Shown: positions 18,789-27,274 of the stretch, piece after piece | Position numbering within the stretch: the first letter of the stretch is position 1 | Layout: every line of letters starts with the position of its first letter | Origin: Gillisia hiemivivida | GTDB lineage: Bacteria > Bacteroidota > Bacteroidia > Flavobacteriales > Flavobacteriaceae | NCBI RefSeq assembly: GCF_007997295.1 | Contig: NZ_VORY01000027.1 | Span: 1 to 36,812 of the forward strand | Direction: 5' to 3' | Length of the DNA: 36,812 nt | Position numbers and translations under genes: made by a program | Notes under the pieces: generated by a model | The model's database searches: none | Told to the model about the DNA's origin: nothing | The model's input: the letters and a program-made list of their open reading frames with translations, nothing else

Positions 18789-18836
18789 GGAGCTTTGAGG
18801 GATCACCACGGGTAATCCTTCGCTGGCACAATAAAA
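18789..18836 (+). pseudogene. decayed copy of the tRNA-Arg 3' half
   Basis: This stretch aligns with the tRNA-Arg from its anticodon stem to just past its end (18676-18722). Matching blocks in order are GCTTTGAGGG against GCTCTGAGGG, then GGGT, AATCC, TTCGC, CAC and AATAAA, with small gaps. It cannot fold as a tRNA. Such partial 3' copies are what integration at a tRNA gene leaves behind, but the copy is imperfect and decay of a tandem tRNA duplicate is an alternative. Confidence 0.55.
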
Positions 18837-18995
18837 GTTCATCGAAAGGTGGGCTTTTTTTTTGAATGAAATTTGAGCTAGCTCAAGGATCGAATGTTTC
18901 GTGAGTTTTACTATAGTTTTTTAGGTATAACTTGTGCGTTTATATTAATACATATAATTATGCTTTTATAGATTGTATTGACCAATAGCGTGTTC

Positions 18996-19697
18996 ATGAA
19001 GAAAAAAGAAAATGGAACTAAAATAATAAAAAAGCCCTGGCCCACCAAAGATGCTATGGAGCAGGTTTATGAAATGAAACTTTGGGGTGACAACAAATCT
19101 GATTTTTATTCAGGTTTAGGGTCTCATGATCCGGAGATAATAAATCCATATTTAGAGGTTTTAATATCATTTTTAACATCTTTTAAAAATCCTCTAAGGG
19201 TATGTGATCTAGGTTGTGGGGATTTTAATGTAGGAAAAGAATTGGTTAAGCATACTAAGAAATATGTTGCGGTAGATATAGTGACAAACCTTATAGAATA
19301 TAATAGAGAAAAATTTAAAGCAGAAAATTTAGAATTCCATTGTTTGGATATAGCAGTAGATGATCTGCCTTCTGGGGATTGTGTAATTCTAAGACAAGTA
19401 CTGCAACATTTATCAAATGCTGAAGTACAAAGCCTAGTGAGTAAGTTGACTGATTATAAATATGTTATTTTAACTGAACATTTACCGGAAGGAGACTTTG
19501 TACCCAATAAAGAGTTAATATCTGGACAAGGAATTAGACTAAAAAAACGAAGTGGTATAAACTTATTAGCTCCTCCATTTAATTTAAAGGTAAAAGAAGA
19601 AAAACGGTTATTGTCTGTTGTTTTAAATGATTGTAAAGGAGTTATAGTAACTACGTTTTATAAGATTTTTCAAACTACAAGTATTCTAATGCTCTAG
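18996..19697 (+). CDS. class I SAM-dependent methyltransferase
   Basis: A cytosolic methyltransferase of unknown substrate, 233 residues from the chosen ATG; an in-frame TTG 18 bases upstream is less likely. The SAM-binding motif I is VCDLGCGDFNVG, the acidic end of strand beta2 is in VAVDIVTNLIEYN, and motif III-like residues follow in DCVILRQVLQHLSN, where the QHL segment resembles small-molecule methyltransferases. It is AT-rich, stands alone, and is the first gene after the tRNA-Arg. No partner gene suggests its substrate. Confidence 0.82.
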   Translation: MKKKENGTKIIKKPWPTKDAMEQVYEMKLWGDNKSDFYSGLGSHDPEIINPYLEVLISFLTSFKNPLRVCDLGCGDFNVGKELVKHTKKYVAVDIVTNLIEYNREKFKAENLEFHCLDIAVDDLPSGDCVILRQVLQHLSNAEVQSLVSKLTDYKYVILTEHLPEGDFVPNKELISGQGIRLKKRSGINLLAPPFNLKVKEEKRLLSVVLNDCKGVIVTTFYKIFQTTSILML

Positions 19698-19780
19698 ACA
19701 ACATTCAAATGTTTTATATCGGACTTAATTTACGCAAGAAAGCTTGGATTGGGGACTCAATCTTGTCGTCTTAGTTGTTT

Positions 19781-19883
19781 TTTTAATCCCTCATTGAGGG
19801 TTTAATTCCCGAGGCTTGCCTCGAATTTTTAAAAGTATTTTCCAAGTCATGCCTCGTGGGCTTGCCCCAAGGTTCTTGATTTT
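19781..19883. repeat. nested palindromic repeat, copy A (short form)
   Basis: About 103 bp that align with copies B (21159-21347) and C (27568-27751) at both ends and in the middle. It keeps the end palindrome AATCCCTCATTGAGGG, the core hairpin CGAGGC-TT-GCCTCG followed by AATTTTTAAAAG, and the terminal CTTGATTTT, but lacks the GC-rich inner hairpins found in B and C. It lies between the convergent methyltransferase and histidine kinase genes and could serve as a terminator for both (CGAGGC/GCCTCG then AATTTTT). Confidence 0.85.
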
Positions 19884-19946
19884 GATGTTTAAAACAGAAA
19901 TTTTAGTAATATGCCCGCTATTTGTAATAACCGCTATTGGCACAGG

Positions 19947-21149
19947 TTACTTTTCAAATGTAAATATGAACCTGGCTCCCTTTGTTGGTTCTGACTCTAC
20001 TTTTATTGAGCCACCACTATTTTCTATTACTTTTTTTACTGTTGCTAAACCTATTCCGTTACCTTTTATACCAAACCTATCTTCATTTCCAAGAACTTCA
20101 AAAATTTCAAAAATCTTTTCCTGATTTTCTAAAGCTATTCCTAATCCATTATCTTGAACATAAAACTCGTAATGAGTGACTGATTCTGACACCCCAATTT
20201 CAATTTCTACATTTTTCTTATCATTATATTTGATCGAATTAGTAATAAGATTTATCAAAACTTGCTCCAGAGCAGCTCTATTCATTTCTATATTAGTAAT
20301 TGAAGACTCTAATTTAAGTGTCAAATTGTGCTCATAAACAAAAAGACCAGTAAGCTCATCTATCAAACTATTGAGATTTATCTGTGATTTATTTTCTTTT
20401 AATACATTCTCACTTCTACTGTATTCTAGTAATCCGTCAATAAGTTTTTTTAAGTTTTCACTTGATTTTGAAATTAAACTGAGCATTTCCTTTCCTTCAT
20501 TATCAACCTGAGAATTATAATTTTCAGAAAGTAGTTGTGACAACCCGATAATGCCATTTAATGGAGATTTAAGGTCATGCGCAGCGACAAATGCAAACCG
20601 CTCTAACTCTAAATTTTTTTCTTCTAAATTTGCAGAAGCTTTTTCTAAGGTTAATTTAATTTTTCTGAGATTTAATATATTCATCACTTGACGTCCTAAG
20701 GCTCTTAAAGATTGGAGTTGACTTTGACTCAATAATCTTGGTTTGTGGTCAATCACGCACAAAGTCCCAAGAGGAAGGCCATTGTCGCTGATTAAAGGAA
20801 CACCTGCATAAAACACTAAGGATGGATCGCTGGTTACCAAGGGATTATCATGAAATCGTTCGTCTATTCTGGCATCTTGAACAGTGAATACATTTTTTGG
20901 ATCATTTATAGCATGAGCACAAAAGGCATATTCTTTTGGTGTTTCTGTTACGTCTAAGCCATGATGAGATTTAAACCATTGACGCTTATCATCAATTAAG
21001 CTAATTAAAGAAATTTCAGTTCCACATATACCTGCTGCAATAGCAGTTATATCATCATAATCAGTTTCTGAAAGGGTGTCAAGTATAGAATATGATTCTA
21101 AATCCTTTAATCTCTCTCTTTCTTTCTCGTGTTCTTTTGGTTCTAACAT
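19947..21149 (-). CDS. GAF-domain sensor histidine kinase
   Basis: A soluble two-component kinase of 400 residues with no membrane segment or signal peptide. The N-terminal half is a GAF domain (about 25-160; KRQWFKSHHGLD, AFCAHAI, GVPLISDNGLPLGTLCVID). A short coiled coil leads to the phosphoacceptor HisKA region (FAFVAAHDLKSPLNGIIG, H-box) and the ATPase domain with N box NLITNSIKYND, G1 DNGLGI and G2 GNGIGLATVKK. No response regulator is adjacent, so its output is unknown. The start codon is ten bases from repeat copy B and the stop is about 60 bases from copy A, so the gene is framed by direct repeats. The GAF ligand cannot be inferred. Confidence 0.93.
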   Translation of the reverse strand: MLEPKEHEKERERLKDLESYSILDTLSETDYDDITAIAAGICGTEISLISLIDDKRQWFKSHHGLDVTETPKEYAFCAHAINDPKNVFTVQDARIDERFHDNPLVTSDPSLVFYAGVPLISDNGLPLGTLCVIDHKPRLLSQSQLQSLRALGRQVMNILNLRKIKLTLEKASANLEEKNLELERFAFVAAHDLKSPLNGIIGLSQLLSENYNSQVDNEGKEMLSLISKSSENLKKLIDGLLEYSRSENVLKENKSQINLNSLIDELTGLFVYEHNLTLKLESSITNIEMNRAALEQVLINLITNSIKYNDKKNVEIEIGVSESVTHYEFYVQDNGLGIALENQEKIFEIFEVLGNEDRFGIKGNGIGLATVKKVIENSGGSIKVESEPTKGARFIFTFEK

Positions 21150-21158
21150 TTCTTCATA

Positions 21159-21347
21159 TTTAATCCCTCATTAAGGGTTTAACCCGCCTGACCGGCTGGG
21201 CAGGTTCCGCGAGGCCTGCCCGAAAAGAATTTCATTCAGGCGGGCTTGCCTCGAATTTTTAAAAGTATTTTCCTCCCGAACCATCGGGACATATCTAGTG
21301 AGCCCGCCCGTACTGTTCGGACGGGCTTGCCCCCGAGGTTCTTGATT
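21159..21347. repeat. nested palindromic repeat, copy B (long form)
   Basis: About 189 bp, same orientation as copies A and C. From the left: a degraded end palindrome (CCCTCATTAAGGG), an outer arm CCCGCCTGA pairing with TCAGGCGGG and enclosing GGGCAGG/CCTGCCC, the core CGAGGC/GCCTCG, then AATTTTTAAAAGTATTTTCC, the small hairpin CCCGAACCATCGGG, and GCCCGCCCGT pairing imperfectly with ACGGGC. The left end is only ten bases from the start of the histidine kinase gene, so the hairpins would lie in its leader or promoter region. Confidence 0.9.
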
Positions 21348-21494
21348 GATTGTCAAGGGGCTTAGTAAACTCAAGTAGCTAAACTAGGAACTGTTTTTTA
21401 GTTTCTAGATGTAACTTTTGAGTTCATAATTTTTGTCTTGTTCTATCTTCGTTGAATAGAAATACATTCTAATATCATAAAAAGATTTTACTAA

Positions 21495-24032
21495 TTAAGG
21501 GTGACCATTTAATGTTCTCATTAAATAAATTGCTGTTTTACTTTGTATATTTTTTGCGACTTTTTCTGGCGTTCCTGCTGCTACTACTTTTCCACCTTCT
21601 TCTCCAGCTCCGGGGCCTATGTCAATAATCCAATCACTTCCAGCCACAACTTGCATATCATGTTCTACCACAATTACAGTGTTGCCGGCATCAACTAATC
21701 TTGCAAGCTGAAGTTGTAATTTTTCTACATCAGCTGGATGCAAGCCCGTAGTTGGCTCGTCTAAAATATAAAGTATATTTCCACGACTTGGACGCTGGAG
21801 TTCTTTAGCAAGCTTTATGCGCTGCGCTTCTCCACCGGAGAGCTCAGTTGCCGGCTGACCTAAACGTAAATAGCCCAAACCTACTTCCTGCAATACTTTA
21901 AGGGGGCGACTTACTCGGTCTTCTTTCTCAAAAAATTCCGTTGCTTCATTTACGGTCATGTCAAGAACCTGGGCAATATTTTTATCATGATAAGTTACTT
22001 CCAAAGTTTCGTCATTATATCGAGTACCGCCACAAACAGAGCAGGGAGCATAGACACTTGGTAGAAATAAGAGTTCAACCATTACAAAGCCTTCGCCTTC
22101 GCAATTAGGACAACGACCCTTTCCGACATTAAATGAAAATCGACCGGCATTATAATGACGCGATTTAGCTAATTTTGTTGAGGCAAATAATTTTCGCACC
22201 ACATCAAACAAGCCTGTGTAGGTCGCAAGGTTGGAGCGTGGTGTTCTTCCAATTGGTTTCTGATTGACCACGACCATACGCTTTATGTCTTCTGAACCTG
22301 CGGTAATTTTACCACCTAGCGTAGCTACAACGTCTTGTTGCAAGGCATCTTCTGATTCTTCTTCTGGAGAATCTCCGTTTCCTAATTGGGTGGACATTAA
22401 TTCTACCAATACCTGGCTGACCAAACTGCTTTTACCCGAACCAGACACACCTGTAACACTGGTTAACACACCCAAAGGTAAGGATACCTCAAGATTAATT
22501 AAATTGTTTCTGGTAACTCCGCTCAATTTCAGCCATCCAGTGGGCGTCCGGGGTGGTGACTTTTTAAAAGGCAGATCATTAAAAAGATGTTCTCTGGTTT
22601 TAGACCGTGGAATATTTTTTAAATCTTCCGGTGGACCACTGTACAAAATTTCTCCGCCACCTTCGCCAGCATCCGGACCTACATCTACTATCCAGTCGGC
22701 ATGGCGAATCACATCCAACTCATGCTCAACTACAAAAAGTGAATTACCGGTAGCTTTTAATCTATCCAAAGTTTTGAGTAAAGCTTCTGTATCAGCGGGA
22801 TGCAATCCTGCAGAAGGCTCGTCCAATACATATACCACCCCAAATAAATTACTCCGTACCTGAGTGGCAAGTCTTAAACGCTGATGTTCACCAGGAGAAA
22901 GAGTAGGTGTGCTGCGCTCCAAGGATAAGTAGCCAAGTCCTAATTCCAATAAAACACTTACTCTCGCAACAAGATCTTCGGCGATCCGATGTGCCACCAT
23001 TGCTTTCTCCTGCTGTTGTTTGAATTTAGCCAAACCCGGCGCCGAACCATCGCTATAAGGAGAGAAAATAGTAAGCAACTTCTTAATAGGCAGCCTAGAA
23101 ATGTCGGCAATATCATAACCAGCAAAAGTCACCGAAAGAGATTCGCGACCTAAGCGTTTACCATTGCAGGTAGGACATTCGCTGCTCAGCATGTATTGCG
23201 ACACGCGTTTTTTCATCAATGCACTTTGCGTATTTGCAAAGGTGCGTAGTACATTTCTTTTTGCACCCGTAAAAGTACCCATGTAGCTTGGTTCATTCTT
23301 ACTTTTAATGGCAACTTGTACCGCGTCCCGTTCTAAGCCTGGGTATACCGGCACCTGTGGTTGTTCGTTTGTAAATAAGATCCAGTCGCGTTCTTTTTTA
23401 GGGAGATCTTTCCACGGAACATCAATATCGTAACCTAGAGTGATTAAAATGTTACGAAGATTTTGTCCCTGCCAACCAGTGGGCCAGGCAGCTATGGCTT
23501 TTTCCCGAATGCTAAGGCTATCATCGGGTACCATACTTTTTTCTGTTACCTGATATACTCTACCAAGTCCATGGCACTGAGGGCAGGCTCCTTCTGGTGT
23601 GTTTGTTGAAAATGAATCAGCATATAAAAGAGCTTGTCCCTCTGGATAATCGCCCGCGCGGGAATACAACATGCGCAACAAGTTAGACAATGTGGTCACT
23701 GAGCCGACCGAGGATCGGGTAGTTCCTGAACCTCGCTGCTGCTGTAAAGCAACCGCCGGAGGCAGACCTTCGATCTTGTCTACTTCAGGTATTGGCATTT
23801 GATGAAAAAGTCGCCTTGCATAGGGCGACACAGATTCGAGATATCTTCGCTGAGCTTCGGCATACAAGGTGCCAAAAGCAAGTGATGATTTGCCCGACCC
23901 AGAAACCCCGGTAAATACTACCAAAGCATCGCGAGGAATTTCCAGAGATACATTTTTAAGATTATTTTGCCGGGCTCCACATACAGCAACGAAGCCTTCT
24001 TTTTGCGTCTTATTTTCATTCGTTTGTTCCAT
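21495..24032 (-). CDS. UvrA paralogue (UvrA2-like ABC ATPase)
   Basis: An 845-residue tandem ABC ATPase of the excinuclease A family. Both Walker A motifs are present (GVSGSGKSS at 42-50 and again near 530), as are the signatures [12 protein letters not shown] near 377 and [12 protein letters not shown] near 731, with Walker B/D-loop [10 protein letters not shown] and [10 protein letters not shown]. Zinc-binding CPQCHG, CPTCNG, CPNCEG and CSVCGG pairs are visible. It is about 100 residues shorter than housekeeping UvrA (about 940), as in UvrA2-type paralogues, which lack the UvrB-binding region and are linked to drug or DNA-adduct tolerance. It is a single-gene unit, somewhat richer in GC than its neighbours, which hints at transfer. 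It probably does not replace the housekeeping UvrA. Confidence 0.9.
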   Translation of the reverse strand: MEQTNENKTQKEGFVAVCGARQNNLKNVSLEIPRDALVVFTGVSGSGKSSLAFGTLYAEAQRRYLESVSPYARRLFHQMPIPEVDKIEGLPPAVALQQQRGSGTTRSSVGSVTTLSNLLRMLYSRAGDYPEGQALLYADSFSTNTPEGACPQCHGLGRVYQVTEKSMVPDDSLSIREKAIAAWPTGWQGQNLRNILITLGYDIDVPWKDLPKKERDWILFTNEQPQVPVYPGLERDAVQVAIKSKNEPSYMGTFTGAKRNVLRTFANTQSALMKKRVSQYMLSSECPTCNGKRLGRESLSVTFAGYDIADISRLPIKKLLTIFSPYSDGSAPGLAKFKQQQEKAMVAHRIAEDLVARVSVLLELGLGYLSLERSTPTLSPGEHQRLRLATQVRSNLFGVVYVLDEPSAGLHPADTEALLKTLDRLKATGNSLFVVEHELDVIRHADWIVDVGPDAGEGGGEILYSGPPEDLKNIPRSKTREHLFNDLPFKKSPPRTPTGWLKLSGVTRNNLINLEVSLPLGVLTSVTGVSGSGKSSLVSQVLVELMSTQLGNGDSPEEESEDALQQDVVATLGGKITAGSEDIKRMVVVNQKPIGRTPRSNLATYTGLFDVVRKLFASTKLAKSRHYNAGRFSFNVGKGRCPNCEGEGFVMVELLFLPSVYAPCSVCGGTRYNDETLEVTYHDKNIAQVLDMTVNEATEFFEKEDRVSRPLKVLQEVGLGYLRLGQPATELSGGEAQRIKLAKELQRPSRGNILYILDEPTTGLHPADVEKLQLQLARLVDAGNTVIVVEHDMQVVAGSDWIIDIGPGAGEEGGKVVAAGTPEKVAKNIQSKTAIYLMRTLNGHP

Positions 24033-24115
24033 GACTAGGGATGAACCAAAAAATATACCAAGAGCCTATTGGAATAGCTTTAAAACTGAGACTTTTGGTT
24101 AAGTTTAACGCTCGA

Positions 24116-24436
24116 TTATACCCCACTCAGGTTTTCAGGGAACATAAATTTCAGCAACCCACTTGCCGCAAAAGCTCCAATGATTTGTTTAGAAATATAG
24201 AATAGAGCTTCTTTTTTTGATGTAAATTTTCCTTTAACGGTGCAATGGTGACGGATGGATTAACGTGTGAGCCAGAAATATCTCCGAAAACATAAATCAT
24301 TGCACTTACTATTATTCCAAAAGCTAATGAAATTCCTATTTATCTTAAAGTTCCTTTGCTCAATTACGATAATAGCTCCTGTGCCACAAAAAAACCAATG
24401 CAAATGTGCCAATAAATTCAGCTAAATCTTTTTCAT
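24116..24436 (-). pseudogene. aquaporin/glycerol facilitator (MIP family) remnant
   Basis: Read on the minus strand in shifting frames, this stretch gives an MIP N-terminal half: an ATG at 24436 starts MKKDLAEFIGTFALVF, then after a frameshift CGTGAIIVIEQ, then GISLAFGIIVSAMIYVFGD and SGSHVNPSVTIA, which holds the first NPA-type pore motif (NPS here), and after another shift VKGKFTSKKEALFYISKQ, FAASGLLKFMFPEN and a stop. At least two frameshifts are needed, an in-frame TAA occurs, and the whole second half with the second NPA motif is missing. The gene is clearly inactive. Confidence 0.88.
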
Positions 24437-24446
24437 AATAATTTGA

Positions 24447-24484
24447 AATAAAAAAGAGGATAATTAGTTTTAATTATCCTCTTT
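24447..24484 (-). terminator. intrinsic terminator after the GlcG-like gene
   Basis: A 14-bp perfect stem (24453-24466 with 24471-24484) with a four-base loop is followed, on the minus strand, by a run of T. It begins 18 bases after the stop of the GlcG/HbpS gene and ends the leftward fdhA group. Confidence 0.92.
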
Positions 24485-24502
24485 AAATTAATTAGTATAT
24501 TA

Positions 24503-24901
24503 TTAGATTGCTGATGCTCCAGCTTCTGCAACGGTGTGATCATTTTCAACAGAACTTCCACTTACTCCAATAGCTCCAATAATTTCGTCTTGTTTATTTT
24601 TAATTGGAATTCCACCAGGAAATGTAATTAATCCGTTGTTAGAATGTTCGATATTAAATAAAGAACCTCCAGGTTGAGATAATTCACCGATACTTCCTGA
24701 ATTCATATCAAAGTAGCGCGCTGTTTCAGCTTTTTTGATAGCGATATCTGTCGAACCTAACCAAGCGCCATCCATACGCCCGAAAGCAACTAAATTTGCT
24801 CCGGAATCTACTACTGCAATATTCATTTTGGTATCTATTGCGATAGCTTTCTCTTTGGCTGCTGCGATTGCTTTTTCTGCTTGTGCTAATGTAATGTTCA
24901 T
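24503..24901 (-). CDS. GlcG/HbpS family protein (heme-degrading-like domain)
   Basis: A 132-residue single-domain protein of the GlcG/HbpS (DUF336) family. It covers the family's typical sequence: an N-terminal helix ([15 protein letters not shown]), [21 protein letters not shown], the [12 protein letters not shown] helix, [20 protein letters not shown] and a C-terminal DHTVAEAGA segment. HbpS binds heme extracellularly in Streptomyces and GlcG sits in glycolate operons, but the role of most members is unknown; no signal peptide is seen here. It follows fdhA by about 100 bases, has its own promoter and shares an upstream box with fdhA, which links it to formaldehyde or aldehyde metabolism. 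Confidence 0.9.
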   Translation of the reverse strand: MNITLAQAEKAIAAAKEKAIAIDTKMNIAVVDSGANLVAFGRMDGAWLGSTDIAIKKAETARYFDMNSGSIGELSQPGGSLFNIEHSNNGLITFPGGIPIKNKQDEIIGAIGVSGSSVENDHTVAEAGASAI

Positions 24902-24934
24902 AATTTATGTTTTAATATTATTATTATTTCAATG

Positions 24935-24964
24935 CAAATTTAAACTGAGAATCTATTAATTCAA
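24935..24964 (-). promoter_or_regulatory. Bacteroidota-type promoter of the GlcG-like gene
   Basis: On the minus strand, TTG (24962-24964) is followed after exactly 19 bases by TAAATTTG (24935-24942), an exact TAnnTTTG. It lies 33 bases before the ATG. This is the cleanest promoter in the window. Confidence 0.8.
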
Positions 24965-24984
24965 TTACCAAAATAGTTTAGTAA

Positions 24985-25002
24985 CTTATGAAAAAGGGTC
25001 AA
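24985..25002 (-). promoter_or_regulatory. operator-like box shared with fdhA
   Basis: On the minus strand this begins TTGACC and continues into TTTTTCATAAG. It directly follows the fdhA stop codon and is 20 bases upstream of the GlcG promoter's -33 TTG, the usual place for an activator. It is matched at most positions by the box at 26275-26292 upstream of fdhA. Binding by the neighbouring AraC-type regulator is inferred. Confidence 0.6.
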
Positions 25003-25003
25003 A

Positions 25004-26194
25004 CTACGAAGCTATCATGCCGTGTGGGTCGATAACAAACTTTTTAGCAACTCCGGTGTCAAATTCTTCATACCCTCTAGGTGCATCTTGCAGGCTTATT
25101 ACTTCCGCATTTACGGCTTTGGCGATATCTACTTTATCGTGCAATATGGCATTCATTAATTGTCTGTTATATTTCATTGTAGGAGTTTGTCCGGTATGGA
25201 ATGAATGGGATTTAGCCCATCCCAATCCAAAACGAATTTTCAGACTTCCTTGTTTTGCGGCCTCTTCTTTGGCTCCTGGATCTTCGGTCACATATAGACC
25301 TGGAATTCCGATAGATCCACCAGCTTTAGTAATCGCCATAGCTTGGTTTAATACAATGGCAGGCATTTCTTCCCCTGCGGAGGCGCCGTGTCCATTAGCT
25401 TCGAAACCTACACAGTCAACGAAGCAATCGACTTCGGGGATCCCGACAATCATAGCGATTTGCTCTTCTACAGGAATCCCGTTGGTTAAATCAATGGTTT
25501 CACAACCAAAACTTCTGGCATGGGCAAGACGGGCTTTATTCATATCGCCCACGATCACTACAGCTGCACCTAATAATTGGCAGCTTGAGGCACAAGCGAG
25601 ACCTACTGGTCCTGCACCTGCAATATACACAACTGAACCAGCAGTTACACCTGCCATAACCGCTCCATGAAACCCTGTCGGGAAAATATCAGTAAGCATG
25701 GTCAGGTCCAATATTTTTTCCATGGCTTGATCCTTATCTGGAAATTTTAATAAGTTAAAATCCGCATAAGGTATCATTACATATTCGGCTTGGCCTCCAA
25801 TCCATCCACCCATATCTACATATCCATAAGCGCCTCCTGGGCGATCTCCGTTTACATTTAAACAGATATTCGTTAGTCCTTTTTTACAATTTACACAACG
25901 ACCACAAGCAACATTAAAGGGAACTGAAACCATGTCTCCTTTTTTGATAAATTCAACATCTCGTCCACATTCTATGACTTCTCCTGTGATTTCATGCCCT
26001 AGAATTAAGCCTTTTTCGGCAGTGGTTCTTCCCCTTACCATGTGTTGATCTGAACCACAAATATTACTGGCCACTATTTTTAAGATAACACCGTGTTCAC
26101 ATTTTCGATCTCCCAAAGCCAGTTTGGGATAGTCTATTTCCATTAATTCTACTTCTCCTGTTCCTTTATAGGCGATTCCATGATTTTTGCACAT
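25004..26194 (-). CDS. fdhA: glutathione-independent formaldehyde dehydrogenase (FdhA type)
   Basis: Zinc- and NAD-dependent medium-chain dehydrogenase that oxidises formaldehyde (dismutating it in the Pseudomonas putida enzyme) without glutathione. Catalytic zinc ligands Cys46 (NICGSDQH), His67 (GHEITGE) and Asp169 fall at the same numbers as known for the Pseudomonas enzyme. The structural zinc cysteines are Cys97, 100, 103 and 111, and the NAD fold AGAGPVGLA is at about 190-200. The family-specific IRFGLGWAKSHSFHTGQTP segment is near the C-terminus. Length 396 residues is normal. Two operator-like boxes lie about 80 bases upstream of the start, an AraC regulator gene lies 5' on the same strand, and a GlcG-like gene follows. 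Confidence 0.95.
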   Translation of the reverse strand: MCKNHGIAYKGTGEVELMEIDYPKLALGDRKCEHGVILKIVASNICGSDQHMVRGRTTAEKGLILGHEITGEVIECGRDVEFIKKGDMVSVPFNVACGRCVNCKKGLTNICLNVNGDRPGGAYGYVDMGGWIGGQAEYVMIPYADFNLLKFPDKDQAMEKILDLTMLTDIFPTGFHGAVMAGVTAGSVVYIAGAGPVGLACASSCQLLGAAVVIVGDMNKARLAHARSFGCETIDLTNGIPVEEQIAMIVGIPEVDCFVDCVGFEANGHGASAGEEMPAIVLNQAMAITKAGGSIGIPGLYVTEDPGAKEEAAKQGSLKIRFGLGWAKSHSFHTGQTPTMKYNRQLMNAILHDKVDIAKAVNAEVISLQDAPRGYEEFDTGVAKKFVIDPHGMIAS

Positions 26195-26274
26195 AATGTT
26201 CTGATTTTAATTAAACTAATAAATATTTTCAATCGAATTTAGTTTTCAATTTAAGTTACTTTTGCTGGTTAACG

Positions 26275-26312
26275 CTTATGAAAACAGGTCAATAATTTGT
26301 AAATAAGGTCAA
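26275..26312 (-). promoter_or_regulatory. paired operator-like boxes upstream of fdhA
   Basis: On the minus strand two units in direct orientation begin TTGACC and continue into similar T/A-rich sequence: TTGACCTTATTTACAAAT (26295-26312) and TTGACCTGTTTTCATAAG (26275-26292). They are 20 bp apart, about two helical turns, as expected for a dimer of AraC-type regulators. The second unit matches the box upstream of the GlcG-like gene. A weak -7 candidate, TAAATTCG, is at 26234-26241. Confidence 0.65.
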
Positions 26313-26396
26313 GCAACAAATATTTAGGGAGCTTTAAGAGTGAAGTTAATCTTATTTGACTGAAAATGAATTAAATACGGAAAATAAAAGCTATAA

Positions 26397-27230
26397 TCAA
26401 GCTTCTTTTGGGCTGAAACCAAATTTATTTTTAAATGCAGTACTAAAATTTGAAAGGTTGTTATACCCAAAATCTAAATAAATGTCTGATGGTTTTAAAT
26501 CTCCTTGTTCCAAAATTTCTTTCGATTTTTGAAGCCGTTTATCCTGCAGCCATTTTCCTGGAGACACATTATATTCTTTAATGAAATAGCGCTTAAAGGT
26601 TGATAGGCTCATATGGCATAGGAATGCAATTTCCTCTAGCTTTAAGTTTGAATCTATTTGACTTTCAACAATCTTTTTAAATTGTGACTTTTCCTTAACT
26701 ATTAACGAATGTAAATAGATTTCAAACTTTCTTCCATATTTCTGTAGAAGATAAAGCATCAATTCTTCAAATTTTACAGCAAGTAAATTCTCCATAAAAA
26801 CTGTTGGTACCTCACTAATTGTGGATAAAGAATTTAAATATGAAGTGATATATGCATCATTTCTGATAATGAAATAAGGTGATCCATCTTTTGCGATGGA
26901 TTGAAATTCAGAATATTTATCTAAAAAATTCTTAAGCTTTTTATCCGAAAAAAAGAAGAGTTTACAATAATAAGTCGCATTTGTATCCAACAATTCGGTC
27001 CAAAGCCAATTTCCTTTTTTAAGCAATAAAGATTGGTCTTTATTTACTGCAACTGCTGTTCCAGCAAAATGAACTTGTTTTTTTCCAACTTGTAAAAAGC
27101 TAAACATATTCATGCCTAAATTGACCTTGCTTTTAACAATATCATTGGTCATTTTAAAATCATAGACGAATAAATCAGGACTTTCTTCCTTGTCCTCAAT
27201 ATAGATTTCAGGTATGTTTTCTATTGGCAT
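26397..27230 (-). CDS. AraC family transcriptional regulator
   Basis: A 277-residue regulator. The C-terminal third (about 180-277) has the two helix-turn-helix units of AraC/XylS proteins: LEEIAFLCHMSLSTFKRYFIKEYN followed by PGKWLQDKRLQKSKEIL and the second unit DIYLDFGYNNLSNFSTAFKNKFGFSP. The N-terminal part is a cupin-like ligand domain without a recognised specificity. It sits upstream of fdhA on the same strand with a 202-base gap that holds two direct operator-like boxes, so it is the best candidate activator of fdhA and the GlcG-like gene. Its own upstream region is the repeat R1. Confidence 0.92.
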   Translation of the reverse strand: MPIENIPEIYIEDKEESPDLFVYDFKMTNDIVKSKVNLGMNMFSFLQVGKKQVHFAGTAVAVNKDQSLLLKKGNWLWTELLDTNATYYCKLFFFSDKKLKNFLDKYSEFQSIAKDGSPYFIIRNDAYITSYLNSLSTISEVPTVFMENLLAVKFEELMLYLLQKYGRKFEIYLHSLIVKEKSQFKKIVESQIDSNLKLEEIAFLCHMSLSTFKRYFIKEYNVSPGKWLQDKRLQKSKEILEQGDLKPSDIYLDFGYNNLSNFSTAFKNKFGFSPKEA

Positions 27231-27274
27231 CTGGATTTTTTTTCAGCTTGCAGCTAACTCATATTATAAAAACG

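Noticed and set aside
18624-18842. 72-residue minus-strand open frame over the tRNA-Arg
   Set aside because: It overlaps a complete tRNA gene and long hairpins and has no protein-family features.
19816-20124. 102-residue plus-strand open frame over repeat A and the kinase 3' end
   Set aside because: It is composed of repeat sequence and the antisense of the kinase ATPase domain.
21171-21374. 67-residue minus-strand open frame across palindromic copy B
   Set aside because: It is a translation of the repeat and its flank, with no start signal; the repeat explains the open frame.
22264-22863. 199-residue plus-strand open frame inside the UvrA paralogue
   Set aside because: It lies entirely opposite conserved ABC ATPase motifs, and its composition is that of a reverse-frame reading.
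25017-25670. 217-residue plus-strand open frame inside fdhA
   Set aside because: It is antisense to the NAD-binding domain of a highly conserved dehydrogenase and shows no domain of its own.
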